From Chrysogorgia sp. JL179-B06 (Eukaryota > Cnidaria > Anthozoa > Scleralcyonacea > Chrysogorgiidae), in contig JAYKKM010000374.1 in assembly GCA_035772405.1 (NCBI GenBank), forward strand, positions 928,501-992,500: a DNA stretch of 64,000 nt, in the 5' to 3' direction. How positions within the stretch are numbered: position 1 is the stretch's first letter; every line of letters starts with the position of its first letter. The notes beneath the pieces are model-generated. The model was given only the letters and a program-made list of their open reading frames with translations. It did not search any database and was not told where the DNA came from. Shown piece by piece: positions 12,701 through 21,831 of this stretch. The translations under genes were made by a program, and so were the position numbers.

Positions 12701-14800
12701 TTCATTTTTAAAACATTGGGGAGGGGGGGGGGGGCAATTGCCCCCACCGGGTACGCCTATGGTTATTGTAAGAGTTAGGATTAGTATTAGGGTAACGTTT
12801 GGAGTTCGGACTATGTTTTGAATATGAAATATCTTACTGACTTTAGTTTCTTTCCAAAGTTTCAGCATTCCTATCAATTTAGTTAAGAAGATATGACTAG
12901 TTGAAGTTGAAAATTTGAGGATTTTGACGCCATATTGGTTTTGAAAATATGACGTCATTGAGTGATTCTATCTCGTATTATGCCTAAGAAGCTCAAGTTA
13001 CTTTCCTGCATGAGGAACTAAATTATTTATTTCGGATAATTTTCATCAAAAGAGCATTCACAACAGCTATCACTATGTGATCGACATCAAAACAACTCCA
13101 CTGCCGATAAAGAATCACTCAATGACATCATATTTTCAAAACCAATATGGCGTCACAATATCCTCAAATTTTCAACTTCAACTAGCCATATCTTCTTAAC
13201 TGAATTTATAGGAATGCTGAAACTTTGGAAATAAACTAAAGTCAGTAAGATCTTTCATATGAACTACATTTGTATTTTGGCTGCAGTATCCCTTTAAATT
13301 CTCTTTGACTTTTTCATTGTTTTGTGCCAAAAATAAGCCAATCAAATCATAATAAACAACATAAAAGAAAGAAAGTCAATTTCCCAACGCAACCAGGTGA
13401 TAAAATCAAACGTAGTTTGCCGCTACTCTGGCTTTAAAAAGTTTTTTGAACGTAACTTAAGGGGCCTGTTGGTGTTCGTACGAAACTGACGTTTAGTCTG
13501 ATCGATGTACTCCTGGCCACAGACTGTCATTGCACGGAATGGAATAAATAACGTCTTTCCTCTGTTCCTTCGCAATACGATCCTTAGGTTTTGCAAAAAT
13601 ATCAGACCCAACGTGGCAACGTCAAGAAAGGTTTTTGAGCAACTTTTACGTTAATACTACCTAAGATACTTTTTTAATTGGTTCCGTAATCCCTTTTCGT
13701 TTTGTTGTTTTCAAGTGTTATTATCTGGCGAAGCCGCAGCCGCACTTCATTTGGCTGTGAAGATGAACGATGATGGCAAATCGTCCAAAGCTCTGAAACT
13801 ATTTCAACAAGCTTTCAAGCTGTCCCCAAACAACGCCGACGTCCTCAACTGCTACGGTGAATTTCTTGAAAAGGAAAAACTCATGGAAGCCGAACACCTA
13901 TATACACGGGCGTTGATAAACGACCCATCGCACTACAGAGCCATGAGGAACAGGCAGAGAACGTTTCCGCAGGTACAGAAGCTTGACCAAGACATGTTAG
14001 CGCGTATCGATGAGAAACGCTTCAGGCTTTACGAGATCCCTGATGAAAACGCAGCGTTACAACGGGTAATGAAGGAAGCGTATTATCGACACATACATCA
14101 CACTACGGCCATGGAAGGCAACACAATGACCTTATCGATGGCCCGAGCGGTGGTCGAAACAAAGATGGCTATCCATGGCAAAAGCATCCAAGAACACAAC
14201 GAGATTCTTGGCCTCGACGAAGCCTTGAAATACATCAATACAACGTTGATTCAAGAGACAGGCAGTATCACGGTTAAAAGTGTGATTGAAATTCACAAAC
14301 GGGTCCTTGGCCATGCGTATCCCTTGGAGGCCGGGAGATTCAGGAACACGCAGGTGTTTGTAGGCAATCACGTACCACCGCACCCAACAGATGTTGAGAG
14401 ATTCATGGATGAATTCAATACATGGCTGGGTTCCACTGTGATCCACCAACTCCATGCAGTCGAGTTGGCTGCCTTGGCTCATTACAGACTTGTGTATATC
14501 CATCCCTTTACAGACGGAAATGGAAGAACAGCTCGTTTACTGATGAACTTGATTCTAATGAGAGCTGGTTTTCCACCAGTTATAATAAAAGTAACTCAAA
14601 GGCATGAGTATTATGCATGCTTGCAAGATGCGAATCATGGAGATGTCAGACCATTTATTAGATTAATAGCTCGATGTGCAGAAAGGACTATTGATGAATA
14701 CTTGTCGGCTACAACCATATTTCCTGTCAAGTACTCTGGGCGAACGTTAGATTATAGAAATCACTTGAGACAAATCGATAAATTAACACTAACCAAATAA
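9456..14800 (+). CDS. FICD: Protein adenylyltransferase FICD, two coding exons
   Basis: FICD (HYPE) is the ER-resident Fic enzyme that AMPylates and de-AMPylates the Hsp70 chaperone BiP. The coding sequence joins 9456-9741 to 13716-14800 and gives 456 residues, close to the roughly 458 of vertebrate FICD. In order it has a cytosolic basic N-terminus, one membrane segment (about 37-56), a TPR region (about 101-180), the inhibitory motif TTAMEGN with its glutamate at 229, and the Fic motif HPFTDGNGRTAR at 358-369. An INTT sequon at 270 matches the conserved N-glycosylation position of the family. Every key residue is present and no break was found. The donor CCTG/GTAATG and acceptor TTTTCAAG keep the frame in phase 1. 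The intron of about 4 kb is full of MITEs. Confidence 0.95.
10255..11703. mobile_element. Non-autonomous TIR element in FICD intron
   Basis: GAAATACCTAATGGTTTCCG with TGTTTGGATACTGTG at the left returns inverted at 11665-11703. Inside are a hairpin at 10298-10408 (CCAAACACGTGGGAAGTTGC against its complement) and another at about 11090-11215. No transposase frame. Confidence 0.7.
12096..12587. mobile_element. TTAA MITE family 1 (AGTGCC ends), FICD intron
   Basis: The 492-bp palindromic element starts AGTGCCTATCACCC and ends GGGTGATAGGCACT, and both sides are flanked by TTAA. Related copies are at 16182-16658 and 49245-49728. TTAA target duplication and long TIRs fit piggyBac-type cut-and-paste mobilisation in trans. 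Confidence 0.88.
12812..13293. mobile_element. TTAA MITE family 2 (AGGGATACT ends), FICD intron
   Basis: The palindrome arms ATCTTACTGACTTTAGTTT and ACTAAAGTCAGTAAGAT enclose about 430 bases. The right end CAGTATCCCT is followed by TTAA. The left terminus is eroded. Partial copies lie at 31231-31572, 47646-47704 and 63947-64000. Confidence 0.8.
13716..14800 (+). CDS. FICD: FICD coding exon 2 (TPR and Fic domains)
   Basis: One uninterrupted exon encodes the TPR repeats, linker helix, inhibitory helix and complete Fic domain. It starts after a pyrimidine-rich acceptor (13690-13715) and its first two bases complete a valine codon with exon 1. The TAA stop is at 14798-14800. Catalytic His358, Asp362, Asn364, Arg366 and Arg369 (full-length numbering) are all present. 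Confidence 0.97.
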
Positions 14801-14930
14801 TATAGACCAAATAGTATTAACCGTAACCCTATATATATATATATATATTTATATAAAATAACAAGTGTCTTTCGCAGGTTCTGATTAGTCAAGTATCATT
14901 TTCTATCAGGGTATATTTTACAGAGACACA

Positions 14931-14936
14931 AATAAA
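14931..14936 (+). terminator. Candidate polyadenylation signal of FICD
   Basis: AATAAA lies about 130 bases after the FICD stop codon, past a short (TA)n run at 14829-14850. It is a plausible signal by position only. Confidence 0.4.
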
Positions 14937-15026
14937 GTAAATGGTTTGAACTATAGGAGGAGTATCATTAGATGTGTGAAGTTGATCGTCCAGGTTGTTG
15001 TAGTCTTTAGAAAGACTATTGTTGGT

Positions 15027-15060
15027 GACTGACGTTTCGACGGCGGTCATCTTCAGAGTC
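15027..15060 (-). ncRNA. Minimal hammerhead ribozyme motif (Penelope end)
   Basis: On the minus strand: stem I GACU/AGUC, core CUGAAGA, stem II GAC-CGCC-GUC after a single U, core GAAA and C-GUC. Stem III is the palindrome ACGU, which can only pair between two molecules, as described for Penelope minimal hammerheads. It lies directly downstream of the GIY-YIG remnant. Confidence 0.7.
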
Positions 15061-15580
15061 AAGTAAAGCGTTTTTGTCAGAGTTTGCCATATATACGTCT
15101 GTCGTCATTACATCATCGTTTGTTTGTGTCATAATCAATGTGAGTGGGTGTTGCGTTAAGCGTGGGCCAATATTGTTCCTCATCGGTTGTTTGTGTCATC
15201 GTCAATGTGTGTGGGTGTTGCGTCATGCGTTAAGTGTGGGTGTATTGTTTGTCGGTAGGTCTATTGTTTGTTGGTGTGTGCGAAGAAGTCTTTTGTATGG
15301 TGTTGGTAATTGTTGTGATCTGTTCAGTGGTTTATGTTCCAAGTTGGTATACCAACTTTCTAATGTAAGTCGCTGTTTGTAGTTTGTGTTAAAGGCGATA
15401 CATTCAGCCGAGTCCCAGTCAATATCGTGTTTTGTTTGTACAAAACACGATATTGACTGGGACGTTTTGTGGTGTTCAGCTATGTGATTAGTCCTGTCCC
15501 CGTTTCTAGTAGCTCGTTTGTGTTCAGCTAGTCTGATTTTTAGGTTTCTGCCGGTTCCACCAATATAAGTAATATAACAC
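15027..15580 (-). pseudogene. Penelope-like element 3' part: GIY-YIG endonuclease remnant
   Basis: On the minus strand, Y-I-G-G-T-G-R-N-L-K-I-R-L-A-E is followed by AEHHKT and later KHDIDWDSAECIAFNT, LTLESWYTNLEHKPLN. This is the C-terminal GIY-YIG domain of Penelope-like retrotransposons. A hairpin-forming duplication (15412-15465) interrupts the frame. The fragment ends in the hammerhead-bearing terminal part at 15027-15060. A sister fragment is at 51541-51960 on the plus strand. Confidence 0.75.
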
Positions 15581-15635
15581 CAAAACGACTTTTTACTTCC
15601 TTATAAGGAATTGGACCTACCATTTTACACACACA

Positions 15636-15692
15636 CACACGTATAGGTAGGTAGGTAGGCAGGCAGGTGGGTGGTAGATGGGTAGATGGGAC
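15636..15692. repeat. GGTA/GGCA/GGTG tetranucleotide microsatellite
   Basis: A run of TAGGTAGGTAGGTAGG followed by CAGG and GTGG variants, preceded by an (AC)n run. Confidence 0.9.
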
Positions 15693-15929
15693 AAGCTGTT
15701 TTAGCCTAACATGAAACAGGTACTTGGAAAATCAATTACGGTTAAGTTCACATGATGATGTCACTTTCGAACTTTTAAAAAAAAATTTTTTTTTTTAATA
15801 AGTTTTGTAAAAACATTTTCTCTAACGGAACAGCATCACTATTTATTATTTTATATAATCCAATGTATAAATGTGAGAATCTGAAAAAGTAGGTTTTCAG
15901 ACAATTAGTTTCAGCTTTGTTTCCAGTTG

Positions 15930-16090
15930 TCAAGGTTATATGAAGGTATCGTCCGCCTTAATCGATTTTTCAAACACCGTGTGATGCCTTATTAATTTAT
16001 AATGAGAGAAGCCTAAAGTGCCATATACGGTATTATAACTAAATGTTTATAATTCAGCTTATGCTGCAAGGAAATTTCTTTCAAATTATA
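15930..16090. repeat. Dispersed repeat shared with 38697-38815
   Basis: TTAATCGATTTTTCA, ACACCGTGTGATGCCTTATT and CATATACGGTATTATAACTA recur at 38700-38815 in the same order. Confidence 0.7.
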
Positions 16091-16181
16091 TTATTATTTA
16101 TTTATTTATTTGTTAATCACAGCGAACTATCTTAACGCTGGTGTCTTAACATGCTTCACTCTTATGTATCTAAAACTTTCC

Positions 16182-16658
16182 AGTGCGCCTGACATCAAAA
16201 ATTTTTATTGTCTTATTTGGAAGAACTTTTAAAATGATAAAGTAACTTATTTTGAAGATTTTCGTTTCTTCGCTTTCTTTTTGAGATATATCAGTTTGTT
16301 TGATATGCAAATGTCCGGGATTTACGTCACACATGCATAATGACTTATTAGAGAAATGTGTGTATCTCTTTCATTCTCGAACGAAATCCTTTAAAATCGA
16401 GAAGTTTGGTGTTGTGGGAGAAACACGCACACGTGTGATTCACACTTTAGTGTTTTTATTTGATGAACGCAAAGATATATAACATTCTCTGATAAGTCAT
16501 TATGTATGTGTGACGTAAATTCCGTACATTTGCATATCAAACAAACTGATATATCTCAAAAAGAAAGCGAAGAAACGAAAATCTTCAAAAGAAGTTACTT
16601 TATCATTTTAAAAGTTCTTCCAAATAAGACAATAAAATTTTTTGATGTCAGGTGCACT
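16182..16658. mobile_element. TTAA MITE family 1, copy 2
   Basis: The palindrome starts AGTGCGCCTGACATC and ends GATGTCAGGTGCACT, followed by TTAA on the right; the left TTAA is mutated. Internal arms match the copies at 12096 and 49245 (for example TTTGATATGCAAATG). It sits next to the broken end of the LINE at 16680-17790. Confidence 0.85.
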
Positions 16659-16679
16659 TTAAAATCCTGCTGATCCCAG

Positions 16680-17790
16680 TAAACATGCCCTCTGCAACAA
16701 CTCTAACAAGTTTGACATCTTACGACTTTTACGGTTTTGCACTTCCAAATTCGTGTAAATCTCCCGTTTCAGATCCTGGTAATTTTCTCCTTTTCCTTGC
16801 TTTTTACTCTAGTGTCGAAAGGGCAGGCGATATCCAAAATCAGGCATGTTCTATCTTCTTTGTTCAGCACAACAATATCAGGTTTGTTATGCTCAAGAGG
16901 GTGGTCGGTCTGGATCCTAAAGTCCCATAACAATTTCATTTTGTCTGACTCGAGCACTGGTTCTGGTTCATGATTATACCATTTGGTCTCCCTTTCAAAG
17001 TCGTATCGCTCGCAGAACTGCCAGTGGATTATTTGCGCAACCTTATCATGTCTCCACAGCCGGTATTGCTTCTGGGCCAGCATCTTACATTCCGCTACAA
17101 TATGGCTTATTGACTCCTCTCTCGCCCCACACATCCTGCACGCAGAAGATATATTTTTGTCCTTAGGGCTTGATCTTGCGCCGCCATTATCAATCCTTCT
17201 GTCTCTTTTTTTAACGTTCCTCTTTTGAGCCACTCCCATGATGTTTTATCTCTTACTGCTTCAGTATTCTTGAAGAACTGCCCGTGTAGGGGTTTATCCA
17301 GATATCTTTGCTTCCTTGCTTCCATGATCGCTGTCTTATCTTTACCCTCATCTTTATCTCGTATAACTTTTTCCCGATGAACTGCTTTGAGCATCTTTTC
17401 CTTACTACTTTTAATGTATGCATTGAAACTGTTGATCTCAATTGTCACACAGTTCTCAATACTAATCATCCCTCTTCCGCCCTCAGATCGTCTCCAGTAT
17501 AACCTGTCTACATCCGCTTGTGGGTGTAAGGAGCGGTAAATTGTAAGTAGTTTTCTCGTTTTTCGGTCCATGGTCTAAAGTTCTTCTTTTGTCCAATTGA
17601 TAATACCGGAACCATACCGCACGATAGAGACAGCTCTAGTGTTGATCACTTTAATAATATTCCCTCCATTCAGTTTGGACTTCAGAATTTTCCTCACACG
17701 ACGGAAATATTCCTTTTGGACTATTTGCTTCATCTCAGTGTGTTTAATATTGTTATACAACCTCCACCAGTCGGTTATATAGGGGACTTC
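16680..17790 (-). pseudogene. R2-like (RLE-type) non-LTR retrotransposon 3' ORF remnant
   Basis: Minus-strand frames read KEYFRRVRKILKSKLNGGN, then LLTIYRSLHPQADVDRLYWR and SEGGRGMISIENCV. After a frameshift comes a zinc-binding CRMCG...H...C cluster (CRMCGAREESISHIVAEC), and finally KPDIVVLNKEDRTCLILDIA. The PD-(X)12-D signature is the restriction-like endonuclease of R2/NeSL/R4-type LINEs. The reverse transcriptase core is missing, the 3' end is cut near the MITE at 16182-16658, and the frame is broken near 17239. Confidence 0.78.
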
Positions 17791-18744
17791 TCAAAGGTAG
17801 AACACACAAGCGTGAGGTTAAGGATCTTTAATATAGGAAATAAATGCAAGGAATCTACTAAATATAAAGTTAGTTAAAATGTTCAGGATATTCTTTCGTG
17901 TTCTTTGTTCTGCTTTACTTCGCTATTCTTTAGATCTGCTGAGTTCTTTATACGGTTGTCGTTCTGTTCACAGGATAAGTTCAAGATAAGATTCAAGGTT
18001 CAATTGGTCCAAAAAGGTCTTCTGACTCTAGGTTCTCTTCTTGGTTGGGTTCTCTTCAGTTCAGCTCTGTATCTACTGCTCTATTGTGAGAGGAACAGCT
18101 TCTTTTATAATAGTTGTGTGACTTAGGAATGATTGACATGATCATCTGTGATGAACCAATCAGATGATTCGATACCAGGCTGCTTGGCTCGATCTTTTGA
18201 AGGCGTTGCTTGGAATGTGTTGACCAAGGCAAATCGGTTGAAAAGTTTTTCCATGTAGTATATAATTTTAGTTCCTAACTAAATTGACATGGTAAGATAG
18301 AAGATATCATAAGCTGCATACTCGTTATATTATTTTACAGTTCCATAAAGTATTTAAGAAACAATTCAACTTTAAAGGTTCGTTACGTTAACTAATGTAA
18401 ATAAATCGAAGCTTCTTCTTCGTATAAATCTAATGATAATCATGCTAGATTTAATAAACCTAAATCAACAAATGTGTGTGTGGTATAACTAACTCTAATT
18501 ATAGATAATAGAAAGCTTTTAAGGAAACTGATAACAAGATAGTAATTATAAATATGACATGCAGGAACTACTAGATAAGATTTTGTTAACAAGATAGTTT
18601 TATAGATGTATCTTACAAGATTTCCTAACAAGATGAGGTTTATAGTTATAATAATAGATGTAAATATATGTTGCATAACAATATCGTCTACTTCAAGGAC
18701 CCCGAGGTACTTATAGCCATCATCATCACCATTCAGTGCTCTGA

Positions 18745-18774
18745 TTATTATTATTATTATTATTATTATTATTG
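18745..18774. repeat. (ATT)n microsatellite
   Basis: About nine to ten ATT units. The duplicated copy at 54025-54050 has fewer units, a length difference between paralogous blocks. The surrounding 17800-18930 is AT-rich repeat shared with 53080-54180, and partly with 44270-44760. No gene recognised. Confidence 0.9.
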
Positions 18775-19001
18775 TACAGGATAGCCGGACCTCATATTCT
18801 GGTTCCCAGCCAGTTCGTAAAACGCCAAATATTGCCGTCTTAATATATATATATATATATACATAAACAAAGCATGATAAACATACAATCAAAAGTGAAC
18901 AGTCACTAACGTCTTTGAAATAACCCACTCAAAATGTTTCTAACTATGGACTCGCTTTCCATTAGGACGATTTTAGTCATCTCTCTGGTGATAAAATGAA
19001 C

Positions 19002-19325
19002 TTATTTTATGTCACTGAATAATTTCTGAACTTCCTCAATAAGAATCTTCGTGCCACCACCCAAACTAGCAATAACCAGTGGAAGGATGTAGGTACAAAA
19101 CCCTGGGCGTTGCTCGCGTATTTCAAATGCCAACTGGGAATACTTAACCATCTTCTTCCTAAAGGCGGCTAGCAGGTTCCGTTCCATGGGACAGGTCATA
19201 TCAACTATCCAGATGGTTTTAGCTTCTATGTCTTCGAGTATTAAATCCGGGCGTCTATGGCTAGTCTCTTTACGAACTTTAAACTCAAAATCCCAGATAA
19301 GTTTGGCATTTCTATTCTCAAAGAC
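19002..19325 (-). pseudogene. Second RLE-type LINE endonuclease fragment
   Basis: The minus strand encodes RRPDLILEDIEAKTIWIVDM then TCPMERNL, YSQLAFEIREQRPGF and LVIASLGGGTKILIEEVQKL before a stop. RPD-(X)12-D-x-x-C-P and the downstream I.P.VI..LG block match R2-type endonuclease C-termini. It differs from the fragment at 16680-17790, so it comes from a different LINE lineage. Its upstream edge abuts the SINE at 19341. Confidence 0.7.
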
Positions 19326-19340
19326 TTCTCCTCTTCTCCA

Positions 19341-19504
19341 TATATACTGCTGTAGTGAATGTGGGAGAGCATGGAGTAGACAGACAATACATGGACGATC
19401 GTCAAGCTCGTATCCTCAGAAAAATGATTTTGAGTCCCGGACAGGATTCGAACCTGTAACCTTCTGATTGGCGGTGAGACGCTCTAACCATGGGGCCACC
19501 GAAT
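19341..19504 (-). mobile_element. tRNA-derived SINE, copy A
   Basis: On the minus strand a tRNA-like head (GGTTAGAGCGTCTCACCGCC, perfect B box GGTTCGAATCC) is followed by a roughly 85-base body containing GAGGATACGAGCTTGACGAT and CTCCCACATTCACTACAGCA. The anticodon-stem pairing is imperfect and the universal T33 is absent, so it is not a working tRNA. The same family is at 40092-40262 and 54610-54774. Confidence 0.8.
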
Positions 19505-19557
19505 GGTAATTTAAGAATGGTAATTTCTGCGCTTGTACACTTCAACACGTGCCTTAA

Positions 19558-20098
19558 AGGTCAACTATACCTTTTGAGGTTCTATTTTCCTCCGAAAGAG
19601 ATATCATCTAACTTTGTAAAAGTGAAGAAAAAAGTGAATTTCATGATATAGCGCAGGATTTATTGAGGAGTATTTCTTCGAATCTCTTGTTGCACGACCG
19701 CGTTTTGAGAAGAATGGCACTGTTACCGGTATGACGTCATAGTGTCATACTGGTAATAGGTTTATTGAACAAAATAGTATTCCAGTGCTTGATATTTGGT
19801 GTGTCACTTATCACTCAGCCAAGAGTAAACAGTATTCCAAACTTCACTAAAATAAAACCAAAATATACAGTATTTTCTCGCCGTATGATATCATTATGAC
19901 ATCACTTACCGGTAGTACCAGGCTTTCTTTCGACGCGGTCGTTGTTCAACTAAGTTTAGCAAAAGGGCTGAAAACTCGATCTTTAACAGATCATAAAAGT
20001 AGAACCGAGTAACCAATTTCAATTATTTCTTCGGTTTTCAATTGAACTTTTCGAATTCTAACGAAAAATAGAATAAACTCGAAAGGTATAGTTGACCT
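19558..20098. mobile_element. TTAA MITE family 3 (AGGTCAACTATACC ends), copy A
   Basis: The 541-bp element has TIRs AGGTCAACTATACCTTTTGA and its mirror, with TTAA on both sides. It is duplicated at 54827-55377 as part of the segmental duplication. Confidence 0.88.
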
Positions 20099-20109
20099 TT
20101 AAATTAGGA

Positions 20110-20730
20110 ATGGTGATTTAGATCTCTTTCATATCTTACGTCGTTCTTGAGATATTTAGACTTGTGTGATATACAAATGAAGTAGCCTATGACGTCAAGA
20201 TGTTTCTACATTTTTAGAAAATTAAGAAATTAGATATTGGAATTCTATCCTAGGATCGAAAATCGTGCGAAAACTGGAATTTCAAGATGGCGTTCTATAA
20301 CACTATAACGCAGGGGCGTAGGAAGCTTTGTAAACTTGGGGGGGGCCAACCAAAGCAAAAGTGGCGAAGCTAGTCCCAAATGGGTGGTCGTGATAATCCG
20401 AGCTCCGTAGGCTTGAGGCTTTCTAGGAGGGTCCGGGGTATGCCACCCCGAAAAATGTTGTAATCTAGATTCCCGCAAATGGCATTTCCTCCATTCTGAG
20501 CGGTGATTTTTCAGCTCAGAAGTTTATAAAATTTCATATTTTGGACTGTGGTGGCCCCAAGCAGGCTCCAAACAACGATACATCCTTTTTCTCCCGCTGT
20601 GAGCAGTGGGCCCCAATCGAATATATTCCACGGGCCCTATTTTTGAGCCACGCCGCTCCTGGGAACCACTGACAACATATATTAATGCAATGGTCAGCGA
20701 GTCCGACATGGACGTTTTTTCAACCGGGGC
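20110..20730. repeat. Dispersed transposon-derived sequence
   Basis: TTAGATCTCTTTCATATC through AATGAAGTAGCCTATGACGT recurs at 26705, 38857 and 55387. The segment CTAGGAGGGTCCGGGGTATG with AAAATGTTGTAATCTAGA resembles 10480-10525 and 26225-26265. These look like parts of one or two TIR-element families; no coding frame is supported. Confidence 0.5.
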
Positions 20731-21359
20731 TACCTTTTAGCCTCAATCATTACGCGATTTCCGCCCTTCTGCTTCGTTAGAAAAGCCGAAAGCCTACTAG
20801 AGTAGGGCTGCGTAAACTAGAGAAATATTAGGACTTTAGTTTAGTGAATCACTCGGCTTAACATGAAAAGATATTGTGATTATTTTTTTTAATTACTGAA
20901 CATGACAGTTTAACAGAACATAAGATGTTGTTTTCGAACTTCTACTTTCGAACTTCTACTTTTTTTGCTGAAATTTTTCTTTCCGCAAATTCAATTATTT
21001 TTTGGGGGGGCCGAAAGCTATTCCGACCCCCCCCCCCTTTTATAATATTCGGCCTCCCCCCGCCGCCCCCCTGCTTCCTGCGCTTGTACACTTCAACATG
21101 TGTCTTTAATAAACTGATAATTTGGCGAAGAGTAAACATAAAGAATAGGGCAAAAGCATTGCTAGCAACGATAATCAATGCGGTAGCAAGTAAAGAAGCA
21201 TTTAATTTAACTTTTATTTATAACGTCGTCGTCAAAGAGCTATTTATATTGAACAATATGACGTCGGCGCAATTCCTGTCTCTATAGCTGCAAATTGTCG
21301 TCTATAAATGTTAAAAGCACGCATGTGTTGTTCGTTTCAGTCTTCTAGGTCGTATTTTT

Positions 21360-21560
21360 CATTCCGGATTCCGGAATGAAATCTCGCACCGCCTTCACAT
21401 GACACCGGAATGAAATTTCAATCTCAAATGAAATTTCATTCCGGAATGAGAACCGGAATGAACTCGATCCGGATTGAGCTGCATCTCATTCGGGATTCAT
21501 GTAAACAGCTGCTCAAGGGATTTTAGCAGAACCGGTATGAGTTTAATGCGGAATGAAACT
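21360..21560. repeat. Cluster of CGGAATGA/TTCATTCCGG motifs, copy A
   Basis: About ten half-sites of the ATTCCGGAATGA type in both orientations within 200 bases, ending near TTCATGTAAACAGCTGCTC. Equivalent clusters precede copies B (39510-39750) and C (56580-56790). It may be a small repeat element or a regulatory cluster upstream of the fibrinogen gene. Confidence 0.6.
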
Positions 21561-21789
21561 ATCACAGGAAAAGCAAAAAAGAATGCCAAATTCCTGATTT
21601 GACATCATTACTAGCACTTCTCAGTCAGAAACAAACCTAGCACATCGATCCAAAATTCAAATCATAAAACATGTTGCCATTCATCTATTCACCCCATGCA
21701 GCCAAAACCACGTGTTTTAAGTGATTAGAAATGATAAACTACGCCTTTATGTGTCCGTGATAAATATATTCATTTCGAGTGGACCTTCT

Positions 21790-21831
21790 GGTGCGAGCAG
21801 CCAAGCTTAATCTGGAACAGAAGAGGTGCAT
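21790..21831 (+). other. Putative non-coding first exon of fibrinogen-related gene A
   Basis: A strong donor (GTGCAT/GTAAGT) at 21831/21832 is conserved in all three paralogous blocks (40004/40005 and 57057/57058). The coding exon 1 of each copy is preceded by a clear acceptor (TATTGTATTCTAG), so an upstream 5' UTR exon is expected. The transcription start is not determined. Confidence 0.35.

Noticed and set aside
15074..15382. Cysteine-rich plus-strand frame of 102 codons
   Set aside because: It is the complement of the Penelope GIY-YIG tail and 3' end.
18440..18928. 162-codon minus-strand frame rich in Ile
   Set aside because: Created by the (ATT)n and (TA)n runs; the counterpart in C differs in length and frame.
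19431..19500. tRNA-Gly (GCC) on the minus strand
   Set aside because: Same SINE family, with imperfect stems and no T33. The duplicate at 54703-54773 has the same context.
20925..21287. 120-codon open frame over poly-G/poly-C sequence
   Set aside because: Composition-driven frame across homopolymer runs; the copy C equivalent is disrupted and no domain is visible.
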